From Paenibacillus sp. A3 (GTDB taxonomy: Bacteria > Bacillota > Bacilli > Paenibacillales > NBRC-103111), in the NCBI RefSeq assembly GCF_001399685.1, contig NZ_JTHN01000124.1:1-45204 (forward strand): a stretch of DNA of 45,204 nucleotides, in the 5' to 3' direction. Positions 14,101 through 22,274 of the stretch are shown here, piece by piece (position 1 is the stretch's first letter; the number at the start of each line of letters is the position of its first letter). Below the pieces are notes generated by a model. That model was not told where the DNA came from and made no database searches. It saw nothing but the letters and a program-made list of their open reading frames with translations. A program made the translations under genes and the position numbers.

Positions 14101-16097
14101 CCATAGAGCAGCGCCCCGTACATTTCCCACACCGAGAAGTCGAAGCAGAACGAATGAAATAGAGTCCATGTATCGGAAGCGTTAAAATCGAACAAATTTT
14201 TGCTGTTAAACAAGAGGCGAACGACGTTTTTGTGCTCGATCAACGTGCCTTTGGGCTTGCCGGTCGTTCCGGAGGTATAGATTACATAAGCCAGATGATT
14301 CGGCCCGGCAGCCGGTTCCAGATTCGTGCCGTCTTCGCGGTACGCTGCCGGATCGTCCAAGTCCACCAGCTTACCTCCGAACGGAATGCGCCCCTTGAGA
14401 TGATGCTGAAGCAAGAGCAGTCGTACGCCGGAATCCTCAAGCATATACTGAATGCGTTCTTCGGGATATTCCGGGTCGACCGGCACATACGCGCCTCCGG
14501 CTTTCAAGATGGCGAGCAGCCCAACGATCATCTCGACGGAACGGTCGGCCGCGATCCCGACCAGCGAATCCGCCCCGACCCCTTCGGCCCTCAACGTTCG
14601 CGCCAGCCGGTTCGCCCGTTCGTTGAGCTCTCCATACGTCATTTGCCGATCTTCGAATCGAACGGCCACATGCTCCGGCGTACGCGCAGCTTGTTCTTCA
14701 AACAGGCCATGAATCGTTTTGTCCCGGGGATAGTCGGCAGCCGAATCGTTGAACAGCGTCAATACCTTATGCTTTTCGTCGTCACCTATCAGCGATATGC
14801 CGGATATTTTTTGATAAGGATCGCGAATCGTATTTTCAACAACGGCAAGAAGATGTTGAACGATGCTTATGATTTCGTTTTCTTCAAATAAATGAATTCG
14901 ATAATCCATATGCAGGACAAGCTGCTGCTCATCAAGCATTTCTACGATATGAAGGATAAAATCGTTCACTTCATCCCCGCAAAAATCATAGTCCGTTTGG
15001 ATACGAACACCGTCCAAATCGACCCAGCTCACCGGCCGATAGCTAATCGAAATGCCGAACAGCCGCTGCAGGTCTTGATTCCGGTGAATTTCCCGCAAAT
15101 CCTGAATCAACCGATTATACGGATACCTTTGATGGCGCAAGACGGATAGCTGCTCCTTGACTACCCTTTGCAAAAATGACATCAAGTCGGCTTCCGGGTC
15201 TACAAAAGCCCGGGCGGTAACGGTGCTTACCAGCATCCCCATCATGTTTTTTTCTTTCTTGGTCGTCCGGTTCCCGTAGGCGGTGCCGATGGTTACGTCC
15301 TGCTGAGTTGTGGCTTTATACATGTAAATGTACATGGCCGCCATAAATAAATGAAACAAGCTGATTTGATGCTCCTGGCAGAAGACTTTTAAATCGTTAT
15401 AAAGCGTCTGATCGACAATAAACTCTTTCCGGTTAGCCGCCGTGCTGAGCGATAAGGGATTGTAAGGCTTAAATCCGGTCATCTCGGGCAAGCGGGAAAA
15501 TTTCTCAAGCCAGTACGCTTTATCCTTCTGATAGCGATCCGACTGTTCGTAGGTTTGTTCCGTCTGAATATATTCGATAAACGATTGTTCTTCTCCCACC
15601 TGGGGTTCCAGTCCGTTCATCAGATCGATATAATATTCGCACAGCTGGTTTCCGAACAGAACGATCGAAATGCCATCGGAGATGATATGATGAATTTTCA
15701 TGTTCAGCCAATATTCTTCATCATGGATTTTAATAAATACAAATTGAAAGAGCTCGGAATGAATCAGCTTCAGAGGTGTCCGTATATGGCGTTCCAACCA
15801 CGCTTCCGCTTCAGCGAGGCTCTTGAAATCCGACAAATCCAAGCATTCGAATTCCTTCTCCTCATAGGGGACGACATATTGCTGCGGTAGGCCGTTCCCG
15901 GACGTGATTCGGGTCCGAAACGAATCATATTGGCGAATCACCAGGTTCATGGCCTGCTTAAAGGCATCGAGGTTTATTTTCCCTTTCATTTTCACAGTTC
16001 CCGATAGCAGCGCCGCTGCTGTATCCGGGTACATCAATTCGGTATACCATATCCGCTGTTGAGCGTTCGTTAAGGGAAATAAAGGGGTAGCATTCAT
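1..16097 (-). CDS. Non-ribosomal peptide synthetase, at least five modules (3' end outside window)
   Basis: Giant multimodular NRPS that assembles an acylated peptide on carrier-protein arms. ATG at 16097 follows AGGAGG by about 10 nt. The frame is consistent between 16097 and position 1, about 5365 codons with no stop in any stretch I translated, so the gene continues past the window edge. Domain order: starter-type C, A, T; C, A, T, E; C, A, T; C, A, T; C, partial A. Condensation domains carry HHxxxDG motifs (HHIISDG, HHIIMDG) and the epimerase [10 protein letters not shown]. Specificity codes read by eye: DFWNIGMVHK (Thr), DAWTIAAICK (Phe), DGFFLGVVYK (Ile), DVGEISSIDK (Orn/Dab), and DMKD for the cut fifth domain. 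The N-terminal C domain without a preceding A-T pair fits fatty-acyl loading, and the gene follows six lipid genes in fusGFEDCBA order. Fusaricidin synthetase FusA also starts with Thr, but the later residues here differ, so I do not call it fusA. Product release domain is not visible. Confidence 0.96.
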   Translation of the reverse strand, partial: MNATPLFPLTNAQQRIWYTELMYPDTAAALLSGTVKMKGKINLDAFKQAMNLVIRQYDSFRTRITSGNGLPQQYVVPYEEKEFECLDLSDFKSLAEAEAWLERHIRTPLKLIHSELFQFVFIKIHDEEYWLNMKIHHIISDGISIVLFGNQLCEYYIDLMNGLEPQVGEEQSFIEYIQTEQTYEQSDRYQKDKAYWLEKFSRLPEMTGFKPYNPLSLSTAANRKEFIVDQTLYNDLKVFCQEHQISLFHLFMAAMYIYMYKATTQQDVTIGTAYGNRTTKKEKNMMGMLVSTVTARAFVDPEADLMSFLQRVVKEQLSVLRHQRYPYNRLIQDLREIHRNQDLQRLFGISISYRPVSWVDLDGVRIQTDYDFCGDEVNDFILHIVEMLDEQQLVLHMDYRIHLFEENEIISIVQHLLAVVENTIRDPYQKISGISLIGDDEKHKVLTLFNDSAADYPRDKTIHGLFEEQAARTPEHVAVRFEDRQMTYGELNERANRLARTLRAEGVGADSLVGIAADRSVEMIVGLLAILKAGGAYVPVDPEYPEERIQYMLEDSGVRLLLLQHHLKGRIPFGGKLVDLDDPAAYREDGTNLEPAAGPNHLAYVIYTSGTTGKPKGTLIEHKNVVRLLFNSKNLFDFNASDTWTLFHSFCFDFSVWEMYGALLYGGTLIVVPQLTAKSPAQFLQLLKARKVTVLNQTPTYFYQLLQEELLSPGNELKLRKVIFGGEALSPSLLKDWKTKYPDTRLINMYGITETTVHVTYKEITEVEIAQGKSNIGQPIPTLRAYVLDEWRRPQAIGIPGELYVAGDGLARGYLNRADLTAEKFVDNPFEPGERMYRTGDLVRWLPDGSIEYLGRIDHQVKIRGYRIELGEVEAQLLKTDSVQEVVVIAREDEAGQKYLCAYFVADCELTVSELRGALSQELPGYMIPSYFVQLERMPLTPNGKLDRRALPAPEGTLQRGTEYVAPRTSTEAQLAQIWQELLGLQRIGVKDHFFDIGGHSLRATLLTARIHKEMNGSLSLRDVFQAPTIEQMAQLLASRERLAYASIPAVGESAYYPVSSAQKRLYVLRQLEGGDIVYNMPGVMTVEGALDRERFEDAFRQLILRHEALRTSFEVVDGEPVQRVHSSVEFAVGYAQAGQEEAEERLRGFVRAFDLGQAPLLRVELVQLEQERHLLLFDMHHIISDGVSIGILTEELVRLYGGEELPPLRIQYKDYAAWQQAELSSETMSKQETYWLDVFNGEIPVLDLPTDYRRPAVKSFAGDTFEFVIGKRRSEGLRTIAAQTGATMYMVLLAVYTTLLTKYSGQEDIIVGSPIAGRPHAELESMVGMFVNTLAIRTYPAGEKTFGDYVREVKEASLKAYENQDYPFEALVEKLDMKRDLSRNALFDTMLVLQNTEQGKQEIEGLQFKAYPHRSHVAKFDLTLNVAEDGEELVCFFEYARMLYKPETVERMTKHLLQVIDAVIGAPQTKLSSIEIITAEEKSRILEAWGDTKADYPQEKTVHRLFEEQAERTPERIAVVFEESRLTYRELNQRANRLARSLRAEGVQAGQLVGLMTERSIETIVGLFGILKAGGAYVPIDPEYPEERIRYMLEDSGAKLLLTQQRLRERVSFAGKLALLDDEEIYDEDSSNVEPIAGPHDLAYVIYTSGTTGKPKGVLVEHRGLCNLKPFFEQTLRVNEQDKVVQFASLSFDASCWETLMALFTGATLCIPSAAAILDYPLFVGFMNDNGITTATLPPAYATYLEPDSLPALKRLITAGSASSAELVRKWRDKVEYFNAYGPTEDSICTTIWADSAGTMDDRSVSIGRPIFNHRIYIVDAHHHLLPVGVPGELCIAGVGLARGYLNRADLTGEKFTNNPFAAGERMYRTGDLARWLPDGSIEYLGRIDHQVKIRGYRIELAEVEAKLLHADSVQEAIVLAREGEGEQKDLCAYFVAGRTLTVGELRAALTAELPGYMIPSYFVQLERMPLTPNGKVDRKALPAPEGSVRTGAEYVAPRTPAEQALASVWQGVLGVRTIGIRDNFFELGGDSIKAIQVSSRLLQAGYKLEMKNLFKYPTVAELSPHLQAASRIAEQREVSGATKLTPIQHWFFKRQTADLHHFNQAVMLHREEGFDEAALRLAVRAMAEHHDALRLVFRQTEHGIEAWNRRADEGELYSLEVFDFTGEADCAAAVEAKASEIQSGISLSEGPLMKLGLFRCADGDHLLIAIHHLAVDGVSWRILFEDLAAGYEQAASGQSAHGQAIRLPQKTDSFKLWAERLSLYANSPAMESERAYWRQLRQTKAEPLPKDDVQERALVRDSETITIRWTEKETEQLLKQAHRAYNTETNDLLLAALGMAVHEWSGIGQVLVKLEGHGREPIIPDIDITRTVGWFTSQYPVVLDMGADRDVSRRIKRVKEELRQIPHKGIGFGILSYLTVPEEDSSLEVKPDISFNYLGQFDQDLSTNGLQASPYSTGTAMSGNAERHCALDINGMIAGGALTLTIGYSGKQYRRETMERFSGLLRASLQEIIRHCVAKERTELTPSDVLLKGLAIEELDALVEQTGHLGDIENVYKLTPMQKGMLFHSLLEPDSGAYFEQAAFDLRGTFDVEAFAKSLDALVQRHDVLRTNFYNGWKDLPLQIVYRNKKSGFAYEDLRGMDEAERKAYIESYAAEDKARGFDLTQDELLRVSILRTGEEAYRMLWSFHHIIMDGWCIPLITQEVFEHYFAIRERGQPSLAPTLPYSRYIEWLDRQNDEEASRYWLGYLEDYEQHTTLPFASLTGKEKGYVSEQFECDLGIELTRRIEEAAKQHQVTVSTLMQAVWGLMLQKYNGQRDVVFGSVVSGRPTEIPGIESMIGLFINTIPVRVRTEEHATFAEAVKKLQEQYLASHAYDTYPLYEIQAQAGQKQPLITHIMVFENYPVEQQMQQLGSGRPADFEITDAEMFEQTSYDFNLIVLPGEAFKIVFRYNASVYELASIERIQRHLVHMLNQIANDPHIKLSELELVTPEEKALMRSIGETATTDYPKNKTLQQLFEEQAERTPDAVAVVFGDRQLTYGELNERANGLARTLRTEGVGPDQPVGLMVERSLEMIVGIFGILKAGGAYVPIDPEYPEERIRYMLEDSGAKLLLTHPQVQRKVNFAGLVLDLTDLRHYQAGKDNLPPLHGSETLACIMYTSGSTGKPKGNLTMHFNISRVVKETNYIRFTPKDRVLQLSSFSFDGSTFDIYGALLNGAALVLIARDEVMDARELSRVLRTQQITKCFMTTALFNTLVDIDVDCLATLEAVLFGGEKVSAGHVRRAFARLGPGRLIHVYGPTESTVYATYYRIDHLDEKAGTVPIGKPVSHTSVYVLDRDQRLLPAGIPGELHIAGDGLARGYLNRPELTDEKFIPSPFSPGGRLYRTGDLVKWLEDGNLEYISRIDAQVKIRGYRIELGEVETQLLKAEAVQEAVVLALEDEGGHKRMGAYFVADKILTAGELRAALAQELPEYMIPSCFVQLERMPLTPNGKIDRKALPAPEAGLLAGTQHVAPRTPVEAQLAQIWQDVLGLPQVGVRDDFFEIGGHSLRATLLVSRIQKEMSGAISLREAFQSPTIEQMAALIAGREQAAYAAIPVAGERACYPVSSAQKRLYILSQLEGGEVAYNMPNVLTVVGLLDLERLEEAFRRLIRRHETLRTGFETVNGEPVQQVHPGVAFAIEYVQAGKEEAAKVVREFVRAFDLAKPPLLRVGLVKLAEERHILMFDMHHIISDGVSMEVLVEEFVRLYSGEKLEPLRIQYKDYAVWQQSEAQKERLKRQEAYWLNVFQGELPVLEMPTDYARPAVQSYEGHTLQFFMDAQKCKALKRLAAESGSTLYMVLLAAYTVLLHKYTGQGDVIVGTPIAGRTHGDVQPLIGMFVNTLAIRNYPAGEKTFLAYLKEVKEMTLGAYEHQDYPFEELVEKVQVVRDLSRNPLFDTMFTLQNTDRKEVQLEGLELTPYPSDYAIAKFDLSLDVTEDGGGLACSLEYATALYKKETVERLAKHFGQLVEAIVSNPEAKIAELNMLTAEEKEQLQHAFNPEIPELAPEKTFHRLFEEQAARTPEAVAVRYEDKQLTYRELNERANRLAGTLRSGGIGRESIVGILVDRSVDLLVGVVGVWKAGGAYVPLDPDYPSDRIGFMLEDSGASVLLTQTHLKDHSQAWLEDESALQSVLCLDDEQSYGGDAVNRPNDVNVPATSEPQDLAYVIYTSGTTGRPKGVMIEHRSLVNTAAAYRREFRLDQFPVRLLQLASFSFDVFVGDIARTLYNGGTMVICPKDDRIDPARLYGWIRDCQITIFESTPSLIVPFMEYVGEQGLDMNSLQLLITSSDSCSVADYRVLQERYGSQFRIINSYGVTEAAIDSSFYDEPLAKLPATGNVPIGKAWLNARFYILDAQLKPVPVGVLGELCIGGIGVARGYLNRPELTEEKFADSPFVPGERLYRTGDLARWMADGNVDFIGRIDHQAKIRGYRIEIGEVESQLLKVAAVREAVVIVREDGNGQKALCAYFTAHGGLQANELRSALAQALPGYMIPSYFVQMERLPLTPNGKIDRKALPAPEGSASGGSEYTAPRTPLEAKLVRIWQEVLGLEKVGVKDNFFELGGPSLRATTLVSKVHKEMNVEFPLRDVFRCVTVEEMAQAIARMEERLYVSIPKIEEKEYYALSSAQKRLFILHQLEGAEQSYNMPGVMMVEGLLDRDRLEEAFRQLIQRHETLRTGFETVNGEPVQRVHPEVTFAAEYVEAREEDAAKHVRSFVRAFNLQQPPLLRVGLIELGADRHLLMLDMHHIISDGVSMNMLIEEFVRLYEGAELPPLRIQYKDYAAWQQAEVQSERMNRQEAYWLDVFRGELPVLDMPTDYPRPAVRSFEGDAVTFAVGQAGSERLRQLAAQTGSTLYMVLLAAYMTLLHKYTGQEDVVVGTPVAGRPHADLEPVIGMFVNTLALRSYPAGEKTFLGYLQEIREHALKAYEHQDYPFEELVEKLNVKRDMSRSALFDTMFVLENMEEGELGIEGLTFKPYPSGHDAVKFDLTLSAVEAGDELEFGLRYAGALYKRETVERMAGHFVRLLGAIADNPQAKLAELEMITPEEAAQLQSEFNDTADDRYPQNKTLYAVFEEQVERTPDRVAVVFEEGQLTYRELNERANRVARVLRARGVTADQPVTMLVERSLEMIVGMLAVLKAGGAYVPIDPKHPEDRIRFVLEDSGAKLLLTQSWWQAKAAEFQGEVLCLDEAGLYEGPAEDGANLEPVSTANNLAYLIYTSGTTGQPKGVMIEQRSVVNFTLSLFEPIYAAHPEYRNMAQLAPYVFDMSVKPIYGALLLGLTLHIVPEETRMDGEKLLKFFREHDIDITDATPTYLAILVQAAA
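2170..5290 (-). other. NRPS module 4: C - A(Orn/Dab) - T
   Basis: Boundaries are approximate. LCL-type C domain with [10 protein letters not shown]-domain code D-V-G-E-I-S-S-I-D-K from [20 protein letters not shown] and [11 protein letters not shown]. This lies within the Orn/2,4-diaminobutyrate group (Orn codes are DVGEIGSIDK). A basic residue is well supported; which one is not. The carrier motif reads LGGPS rather than LGG(H/D)S but keeps the phosphopantetheine serine. No epimerase follows: the next domain is again an LCL-type C. Confidence 0.82.
5300..8450 (-). other. NRPS module 3: C - A(Ile) - T
   Basis: Boundaries are approximate. The C domain starts [17 protein letters not shown] with FHHIIMDGW, the sequence style of domains that follow an epimerase (DCL). 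A-domain code D-G-F-F-L-G-V-V-Y-K from [20 protein letters not shown] and [11 protein letters not shown] matches the bacitracin/lichenysin isoleucine code. T domain IGGHSLRA near 5455. No epimerase, so L-Ile (possibly Val) is expected. Confidence 0.88.
8480..12950 (-). other. NRPS module 2: C - A(Phe) - T - E
   Basis: Boundaries are approximate. LCL-like C domain ([16 protein letters not shown] near 12900), then an A domain whose code reads D-A-W-T-I-A-A-I-C-K from FDASCW, ATLPPAY, LITAGSA and [11 protein letters not shown]. This is identical to the gramicidin S/tyrocidine phenylalanine code. The T domain has the [11 protein letters not shown] form typical of carriers that precede epimerases (near 10000). 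The E domain (about 9880-8500) has [10 protein letters not shown] and NYLGQFD. Predicted residue: D-Phe. Confidence 0.9.
13000..16097 (-). other. NRPS module 1: starter C - A(Thr) - T
   Basis: Boundaries are approximate. The C domain (about 16080-14800) begins at the protein N-terminus and has HHIISDG, so it probably joins a fatty acyl group to the first residue. The A domain (about 14730-13230) gives the code D-F-W-N-I-G-M-V-H-K, from FDFSVW, VLNQTPT, VIFGGEA and [11 protein letters not shown]. This is the standard threonine code. The T domain has IGGHSLRA near 13100. No epimerase follows. Threonine in first position is shared with fusaricidin, where its hydroxyl closes the ring. Confidence 0.9.
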
Positions 16098-16169
16098 GCG
16101 ATTCGTTCCTCCTGTTCTAGCAGATTCCGGTGCAAGCTGGCAGTCGGCTTAAGCGTCGCCTCCCGACGG

Positions 16170-16580
16170 CTATTTTTGTACGAAAGCCACGATTTCCTCC
16201 GCTCTGACAATGACCCGGTCTCCTACGGTGGCCAGCCCTTTGCCAAGAAGGTATCCTCTTCTTTGTTTGCTCACCTCGAAGTAAAGATCCAAACGATCGC
16301 CGGGCTGTGCCAGGGATTCCATTTCAACTTGCTTTAGCGAGGACAAGAAGGCTATTCCTTTTTCTTCCATCGCAGAAAAAGCACTTAACTGCGCCAAGGC
16401 TTCGACCACCAGCATATGGGGCATATACGGATTCGCCTCGGTAATAAACCATTCGTTCCAACTGATATTCTTGTACCCTCTAGCCCATTTGGACGGCTCG
16501 GCCTCAACAATTTTATCAATTAATAAAAACGGATAGCGGTGGGGCAGCACGTCAGGAATATGGATCCTGTCGTCTTTCAA
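16170..16580 (-). CDS. fusB: FabZ-like hotdog-fold protein lacking the catalytic histidine
   Basis: Related to 3-hydroxyacyl-ACP dehydratase FabZ and placed in the lipid part of the operon, in the position of fusB. I choose the TTG start at 16580: it overlaps the KAS stop (TTGA) and sits about 10 nt after GGAGAGG, giving 136 residues, close to FabZ size. An ATG at 16622 would lie inside the KAS gene. LPHRYPFLLIDKI (residues 12-24) and VVEALAQ (58-64) are clear FabZ motifs, with the active-site Glu at 60. The GHFPG segment between them, which supplies the catalytic His in FabZ, is replaced by WFITEANPYMP and shortened by about three residues. So it may not dehydrate; a role as thioesterase, chaperone or modified dehydratase is possible. 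Coupled to KAS upstream and NRPS 72 nt downstream. Confidence 0.85.
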   Translation of the reverse strand: MKDDRIHIPDVLPHRYPFLLIDKIVEAEPSKWARGYKNISWNEWFITEANPYMPHMLVVEALAQLSAFSAMEEKGIAFLSSLKQVEMESLAQPGDRLDLYFEVSKQRRGYLLGKGLATVGDRVIVRAEEIVAFVQK

Positions 16581-17830
16581 CTTACGTCGGCCTCTCCCCG
16601 CCACTTCCGGACAGCCAAACATACATTATGACCGCCAAACCCGAAGGAGTTGCTTATGGCCGCGTGCACTTCGCGTTCCTGGGCCACGTGGGGCACAAAA
16701 TTCAATTCGGGATCTTCCGGATCGTCGCAATTTAACGTGGGCGGCACTTTATTGTGAAGCAGGCTTTGCACGGTCGCAATCAGCTCGACACCGCCGGCTC
16801 CTCCCATCAAATGTCCGGTAACCGATTTGATCGAGCTGATGGCGATGTTGGGAGCGTGCTCGCCGAACACGGTTTTGATCGCGTTGATTTCCATCCGGTC
16901 GTTGAACGGCGTGCTTGTCCCGTGGGCGTTGATATAGCCGATGTCCTCGGGCGCCAATCCCCCGTCCCGCAGAGCAATCCGGATCGCTTCCGCAGGCCCG
17001 GACCCCGACGGATCGGGAGCCGTGATATGATACGCATCCGTGGTACAACCATAGCCGACCAATTCGGCCAAGATATTGGCCCCCCGATTCAGCGCGTGCT
17101 CCAGCTCTTCCAGCACGACCAAGCCCGCGCCTCCGCCGATCACGAATCCGTCGCGGTTGCGGTCAAAGGGGCGGCTCGCTTGCTGAGGCTGATTGTTGCG
17201 CCTCGATAAGGCGTGGATGTTGGAAAACGACGCCAGATCCAGCAGGGTGAAATTGGCCTCCGAGCCTCCGGCGATGACGACATCCGCCGTGCCGTACTGG
17301 ATCGTTCGCAGAGCCTCGCCGATCGCATTGCTGCCGGTGGCGCATGCCGTAACGACGGCATAGGACGGGCCTTTGGCTCCCAAAGCAATCGAGATTTCCC
17401 CCGGCGCGGAATTGATCATCATCGACGATACATAGTACGGGCTGACCCGCTTGGGACCGCTTTGGTTGAGCTTATCGAAGTTCTCTTCAATCACATCCAG
17501 TCCCCCGGCCCCCGATCCGACGATGACGCCGATGTGCGGCGCATTTTTCTCGTCAATGCGCAGCTGCGCTTGCTCCACGGCTTGCCTGGCTGCGGCCAAG
17601 GCGAACTGGGTGAACTGCGCCACCTTATTTGCATCCTTTTTGCTCATATATTGCAAAGGATCGAAATTTTTCACCTGCGCCCCAATCTTAGTCGGCATAT
17701 CTTTGGTATCAAAGGTTGTAACAGGACCGATTCCGCTTTTTCCCTCAAGAAGCGACGTCCAGAAATCATTCACATTGAGCCCGACCGGCGTTATTACGCC
17801 TTGCCCTGTTACCACGACACGTCTCTTCAA
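16577..17830 (-). CDS. fusC: 3-oxoacyl-ACP synthase II (KAS II, FabF type)
   Basis: Decarboxylative condensing enzyme that extends acyl-ACP by two carbons. The full-length 417-residue thiolase fold has the complete Cys-His-His triad: Cys163 in TACATGSNAIG, His303 in NAHGTSTPFND and His340 in SIKSVTGHLMGGAGG, with the conserved Lys335. It begins with MKRRVVVTGQGVITPVG, the normal FabF N-terminus, so the ATG at 17830 is convincing. It lies 17 nt after the ThDP-enzyme gene and overlaps the following FabZ-like start. In the fusaricidin operon the corresponding gene is fusC, thought to build the long hydroxy-guanidino acyl chain. Because primary FabF is normally encoded with other fab genes, a dedicated secondary copy here supports a special fatty acid for the lipopeptide. 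Confidence 0.95.
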   Translation of the reverse strand: MKRRVVVTGQGVITPVGLNVNDFWTSLLEGKSGIGPVTTFDTKDMPTKIGAQVKNFDPLQYMSKKDANKVAQFTQFALAAARQAVEQAQLRIDEKNAPHIGVIVGSGAGGLDVIEENFDKLNQSGPKRVSPYYVSSMMINSAPGEISIALGAKGPSYAVVTACATGSNAIGEALRTIQYGTADVVIAGGSEANFTLLDLASFSNIHALSRRNNQPQQASRPFDRNRDGFVIGGGAGLVVLEELEHALNRGANILAELVGYGCTTDAYHITAPDPSGSGPAEAIRIALRDGGLAPEDIGYINAHGTSTPFNDRMEINAIKTVFGEHAPNIAISSIKSVTGHLMGGAGGVELIATVQSLLHNKVPPTLNCDDPEDPELNFVPHVAQEREVHAAISNSFGFGGHNVCLAVRKWRGEADVS

Positions 17831-17847
17831 TACAATCCCGCCTTTTG

Positions 17848-19533
17848 TTATTTTTCATAAACCGGAAAATCGCCGTAAATATGGCGGATTTTCTCATGCA
17901 CGTCCTCAAGCCCTACCGGGATCATGACGACCACCAGCTTGTTCCTTTGAAATTTGGAGTAGGCAAGCTGCAGCTTCGCGCTCAGTTCTTCCTTCTCATG
18001 AATCACGATTTGCTCGACATGTTCATGCTCCACGACGTTCATGTGCTCCAACGGCGTATCCGACACGAATTGAAACGGCTTGTCTTCGAAATTCAGCTGA
18101 TTCAGCTGATATTGCAGCCATCCGTACCCGCCGTTACTCATTACAAGGTAAATCAGCGGAATGCGGTACTGTACCGCCGTAATGAAATCGGATTTGAACA
18201 GATTAAACGCTCCGTCTCCTACCAGCGCCACGACCGGACGACGGTCCGCCACACTGGCTCCTACGGCTGCGGCTGCGCCGAAGCCCAGACTGGTCTGATC
18301 GCTCGGAACGATGGATAGGCTGTTTCCGGTAAACCGGTAATACGGATAAAAGTAGGACCACATATCCTGCAGTCCGTTTTCCTGTACAAGGATGCAGTCT
18401 TCCGGAAACGCCGTCTGCAGGACGTCCAGCACTTCGGATACATGAATCGCAGCCCGTTTCTTGACCAGGTCCATATACGCTTCTTTCTTCCGAAACGCTT
18501 CCCGCTTGCAGTCTGCAATTCGGTTCAGCCATGCTTGATCCGGCTGCCGGTGAATGCGGGACAACCAATGCCCCACCGCCGAATAACCGTCCCCCAGCAC
18601 TTTGTCCCCCCGATACTGATGGGAGAAATCATTGACATTCACATTGACTTGAATGACCGGAGTATGTTCGAGTAAAACGTCCCATTCGAACGTTGCCGTT
18701 TCTTCCAGACGGCTGCCCAGCGTCAGGACGACATCCGCTTCTTCCCAGATGCGCCTTATGCTGCTATCCGTATATAACCCGGCGACGCCGCAAAATAAAG
18801 GATCTTCTTCATCTACCGCCCCCCGGCCCGATGCCGTCGTAAACATCGCCGCACCTAATTGGGCAGCTAACGGTTCGATGGAGCCGCGCAGTCCCGGCTT
18901 CATGCCTCCGCCGATCAAAATCACCGGCCTGCGCGATTGTTGAAGGGCAGCCCAAGCCGCATCAAGCTCGTACGACGAAGGGGAACAAGTCAATCTTTTC
19001 AACTTCGGAAACGGGAGATTCACCAGCACCGTTTGCTCCGCAACATGCTCCGGCAGCTCGAGATAGACGGGACCTTTGCCACCGTTGACAGCCATAAAGG
19101 CCGCTTTCTCCAACGCCCATACGAGCCGATCGGGATGCTCAACCCGGTACGCCCAGTTCACCAAGGGCTTAACCACCGAGAGCTGGTCCGCTTCCTGGAA
19201 AGCCTTCGTCCCCAGTTTTTCACTGCCGGTACCCGAGGCGATCAACAACAAAGGAACGCCCAGATTTTGCGCTTCCAGCAATCCCGTAACCGTATTCGTC
19301 AACGCTGGCCCTTTTCCCACGATGCATACCGCCAATTGGCCGGACGTTAACGCGTAGCCCGACGCCATGAACAAGCTGTTTCGTTGATCCCTGCAAAGAA
19401 TGAAGCGAATGTCCGACGAAGGAAGCGAAGATAAGATTTTCAAATCATCGCCCGGCAATCCGAAAATATACTGTACCCCCCATGATTGGAAGCAACCGAT
19501 AATTGCATCCCATGCCGCCATGCTCGTTCTCAT
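17848..19533 (-). CDS. fusD: Thiamine-diphosphate enzyme, acetolactate-synthase-like, with Glu-to-Gln change
   Basis: 561-residue member of the ThDP-dependent decarboxylase/acetolactate synthase superfamily; fusD position in a fus-type operon. The N-terminal PYR domain starts AIIGCFQSWGVQYIFGLPGDD, and the C-terminal ThDP-binding motif runs from GDG (439-441) to the Asn at 467, so cofactor binding looks intact. In the PYR domain the usual RHEQNAA motif reads CRDQRNS: the glutamate that activates ThDP is Gln50 (codon CAA). Most family members need that Glu, though glyoxylate carboligase works without it. A plausible inferred role is making or modifying an oxo- or keto-acid starter for the omega end of the fatty acid; the reaction cannot be read from sequence. 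The start overlaps the stop of the preceding gene by 4 nt (ATGA). Confidence 0.88.
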   Translation of the reverse strand: MRTSMAAWDAIIGCFQSWGVQYIFGLPGDDLKILSSLPSSDIRFILCRDQRNSLFMASGYALTSGQLAVCIVGKGPALTNTVTGLLEAQNLGVPLLLIASGTGSEKLGTKAFQEADQLSVVKPLVNWAYRVEHPDRLVWALEKAAFMAVNGGKGPVYLELPEHVAEQTVLVNLPFPKLKRLTCSPSSYELDAAWAALQQSRRPVILIGGGMKPGLRGSIEPLAAQLGAAMFTTASGRGAVDEEDPLFCGVAGLYTDSSIRRIWEEADVVLTLGSRLEETATFEWDVLLEHTPVIQVNVNVNDFSHQYRGDKVLGDGYSAVGHWLSRIHRQPDQAWLNRIADCKREAFRKKEAYMDLVKKRAAIHVSEVLDVLQTAFPEDCILVQENGLQDMWSYFYPYYRFTGNSLSIVPSDQTSLGFGAAAAVGASVADRRPVVALVGDGAFNLFKSDFITAVQYRIPLIYLVMSNGGYGWLQYQLNQLNFEDKPFQFVSDTPLEHMNVVEHEHVEQIVIHEKEELSAKLQLAYSKFQRNKLVVVMIPVGLEDVHEKIRHIYGDFPVYEK

Positions 19534-20753
19534 GCGTCGACCTTCTTCTCCGAAAGGTATTCGGCGACAATTTCCGAAATCAGAATCGGTTTGGAGACCA
19601 GCTGCATATCGTAGAAAATGTAATTGGACATCGTTCCATAGCCGCCGAACGCTTTATTCCCCTGTTCGACATCCTCCAAGGTTTGGTTGATCGTGAGCGT
19701 ATGTTTTTTTTGCAGCATATCGCTTAAATGCTCGGAACCGTAGAGACTGCATCCCATGGCGCGTTCGCAAAAGTAGCTCGAACCGATCAGTTTGGTTAGC
19801 TGTTCGTCATCCCGGTAGCTGACGACATTGAATACCGGAGAGAAGTACTCCATAATTTCGAGCTCATCCTCCAACGTGCTGTACAAAATGGTCGGCTCCA
19901 TCTTTTTGGTGCGGAAATCGATGCCCCCGCCGTAAATGATGTACTTGTCGTTGTTATTAAAATATTCCGACATGGCCGTCAGCGTATCTTTGTAAAAAAT
20001 AGGCGAATAATTGGCGTTCGGGTCGTCGTTGGCGCCGAAGGTCAACGCCTGTACCTTGTCCAGCAATAAGCTTTTGAAGCTTTCCGCAATGCTGTGGTGA
20101 ACTAAAATAATGTCCGGCCCTAGGCAATCTTGACCCGAATTGAATAATCTCATTCGGATGACATCTTCCGCCGCCAGCGGCAAATCCGCATCGGGACCGA
20201 TGATGAACGGGTTAATGCCTTGTCCAAAAAAGACATACAACTGTTCCTTCTTCATTTGCTTCTTGATTTGTTCCGCATTCTGATAAGTGCCGGTGAACAC
20301 CACGATGTTGGCCCGGTTCACGGAATTTGTAAGAAAAGCTTTCTGGCTGACTTGCAGATGGCTGATCGGCAGTTGATGAATATCCTTCAGCTTGTCGTGC
20401 AGCATACTGACATATTCGGCAACGTGGGAAGAGGCTCTGAATTCGATTCGGGATACATATAAGGAGGGGATGAGCAAATATAACGCATACGAGTACAGAA
20501 TCACATTGGAGGGCATAAACACGGACATCAATTCCTGGCAGGCAGGGCCAGACGTTTCTACTTCCCGCATAGCGCCCTGCAGCGTGCGGATGGTAGAGTC
20601 AATTTCGGCATTGGCTGCCCGATACGACGAAATATTCGCCAAAATGCTCAAAATCTCTTCCCGGTTTGTCGTCAAATAATCCGCACACCGGACAATACTC
20701 TCGTATCTTTCGGAATAAACGGCATGTTGCTTCATTTCCAGATTCATGTTCAA
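19530..20753 (-). CDS. fusE: Aldehyde dehydrogenase / acyl reductase-like protein
   Basis: 407 residues with weak but recognisable ALDH architecture. The nucleophile region FNSGQDCLGPDIILVHHSI places the catalytic Cys at 210, and YSPIF, EPTIL and EIMEYFSPVFNVVSY downstream are ALDH-like. The length is shorter than standard ALDHs (about 480), and the N-terminal helical part resembles LuxC-type acyl reductases more than NAD-binding ALDHs. The reaction is likely interconversion of an aldehyde and an activated acid, perhaps to supply an omega-aldehyde that is later aminated or guanidinylated; this is inference. It sits 69 nt after the acyl ligase gene and overlaps the ThDP-enzyme start by 4 nt. 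ATG at 20753 follows GGAAAGGAAGCG. Confidence 0.8.
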   Translation of the reverse strand: MNMNLEMKQHAVYSERYESIVRCADYLTTNREEILSILANISSYRAANAEIDSTIRTLQGAMREVETSGPACQELMSVFMPSNVILYSYALYLLIPSLYVSRIEFRASSHVAEYVSMLHDKLKDIHQLPISHLQVSQKAFLTNSVNRANIVVFTGTYQNAEQIKKQMKKEQLYVFFGQGINPFIIGPDADLPLAAEDVIRMRLFNSGQDCLGPDIILVHHSIAESFKSLLLDKVQALTFGANDDPNANYSPIFYKDTLTAMSEYFNNNDKYIIYGGGIDFRTKKMEPTILYSTLEDELEIMEYFSPVFNVVSYRDDEQLTKLIGSSYFCERAMGCSLYGSEHLSDMLQKKHTLTINQTLEDVEQGNKAFGGYGTMSNYIFYDMQLVSKPILISEIVAEYLSEKKVDA

Positions 20754-20822
20754 AATATCGCTTCCTTTCCTCTATAAAATCATGTTTTGGGGTAATCGGG
20801 TGGCATGTGCTGTATTCATTAG

Positions 20823-22259
20823 CTAAACCTTCCTTCTCTTAGCTGTGCGTTCGAGCTCTAACCGATCGACTTTACCGTTTCGATTTAAAGGAAATTGGGG
20901 TAGTAATAGCAGGATATCGGGATACATGTAAGTGGGAAGCATTCGATTGATATTTTTACGGACCAAAGACAATTCTTGCGAGGATTCACTTTCGACGAAT
21001 ATGACTAACAGCGTTCCTTTGACATCGTCGTCCAACGTAATGACACAAGAACGATAACCAAGCCGGCTGATTTGGTTTTCGATATAGACAGGAGAAAACG
21101 TATACCCCATGCGGTTGACCGATCTTCCTTCTCTGCCGATGACGTGCAGATTGCCTTCTTGCAAAAAACCGAGGTCGCCGGTCTTAAACCATTGATCCTG
21201 AAGGACCGATTTCGTGAGCTCTTCCTGGTTTAAGTACCCTTCCATACAGCCCGGAGTGCGTATCCAAATTTGCCCGAGTTCCCCTCCGGCTTGCTCCTCC
21301 CCGTTCTGACCGCGAATACGGACTTCGACCCCGGGAAGAGGCTTGCCGCAGCCCTCAGGGTGATCCAGCGTCCCCATGGCGACATTCCCCAACTCCGACA
21401 AACCGTAGCCGTTCAACAGAGGCTGTCCGAACACTTCAGCAAACTTCTCCTCCAAATCGTTCGTTAATGGGGACCCGCCGACGCACCACATGCGGACTTG
21501 GGAGTTTCTTACTTGTTCCAATTGCTCCGGCTTTCTTGATAACATGCGGATGATCGTATAATAGGCAGAGGGATTGGCGTCAACGACAGTGGCTTTTTCT
21601 TTCGTAATATGCGTAATGGCACTCCATAGATTTTTACGGTTGCAGATAATCAAAGAACATGGCGTCAGCCACCAGGAGAAAATAAGAGAAATTCCATAAA
21701 AATGGGAAAAGGGTACGATCGGGAGCAGGCAATCGCCCGGAACATAGCTCATCGCTTGGACGGATAGCTTTATATTGTCCATAAATGAAGAGCCTGACTT
21801 CACGATTCCTTTCGGTTTGCCTGTCGTGCCGGAAGTATAAAGAATGAGCGCGTCTTCTTTACGAATCCACTTGTCGATGCTCATCGAGGGTAAAGCAGTT
21901 TCCCCCAATAGCGCAGCGTCGCTTAATAGATCTCCGATCAGTAAACTCTGGGCGTCCGGAAGATGGAGAGCCGTATCCGTAAGCAAGCAGCACGCTTCGA
22001 CTTCCGCATAAATTTCGCTTAATTCGTCGGTGTTTATTTGTTCATCCACAACAGTGATCGAGACGGCAAGCCGGCACAAAGAGAACAAGGCGACAACAAA
22101 TCCATATGAATTTTCCGCTTTTAAGACAACCCGGTCGCCTTCGGCAATTCCATTGAGAATCAGCATGTGGCAGAACACATGAACATTGTTCTCAAAGCGA
22201 TCCCTCGTAAACAAGCCTTGGGGGGTAATAATCCGGCTGCCCGTTTGAGTTACAAGCAA
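20823..22259 (-). CDS. fusF: Acyl-AMP ligase (fatty acyl-CoA/ACP synthetase)
   Basis: 478-residue member of the ANL adenylating family, which activates a carboxylic acid with ATP. P-loop-like motif [13 protein letters not shown] at 139-151, NGYGLSELG near 285, KTGDLGFLQEG near 375, and the C-terminal catalytic lysine in NRNGKVDRLEL (Lys463). In a fus-type operon this is fusF, proposed to activate the fatty acid for transfer to the NRPS starter condensation domain; the starter C domain here agrees. ATG at 22259 is preceded by GGAGTG and lies 15 nt after the FabI stop. The last codons end in a basic tail (AKRRKV). Confidence 0.92.
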   Translation of the reverse strand: MLVTQTGSRIITPQGLFTRDRFENNVHVFCHMLILNGIAEGDRVVLKAENSYGFVVALFSLCRLAVSITVVDEQINTDELSEIYAEVEACCLLTDTALHLPDAQSLLIGDLLSDAALLGETALPSMSIDKWIRKEDALILYTSGTTGKPKGIVKSGSSFMDNIKLSVQAMSYVPGDCLLPIVPFSHFYGISLIFSWWLTPCSLIICNRKNLWSAITHITKEKATVVDANPSAYYTIIRMLSRKPEQLEQVRNSQVRMWCVGGSPLTNDLEEKFAEVFGQPLLNGYGLSELGNVAMGTLDHPEGCGKPLPGVEVRIRGQNGEEQAGGELGQIWIRTPGCMEGYLNQEELTKSVLQDQWFKTGDLGFLQEGNLHVIGREGRSVNRMGYTFSPVYIENQISRLGYRSCVITLDDDVKGTLLVIFVESESSQELSLVRKNINRMLPTYMYPDILLLLPQFPLNRNGKVDRLELERTAKRRKV

Positions 22260-22274
22260 AGGTTAATCACTCCT

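Noticed and set aside
123-15149. Long plus-strand open frames opposite the NRPS (for example 123-2009, 2172-3566, 3579-4304)
   Set aside because: They are antisense shadows of the GC-rich NRPS frame: Arg/His/Gln-rich, without ribosome sites, and repeating with the module period.
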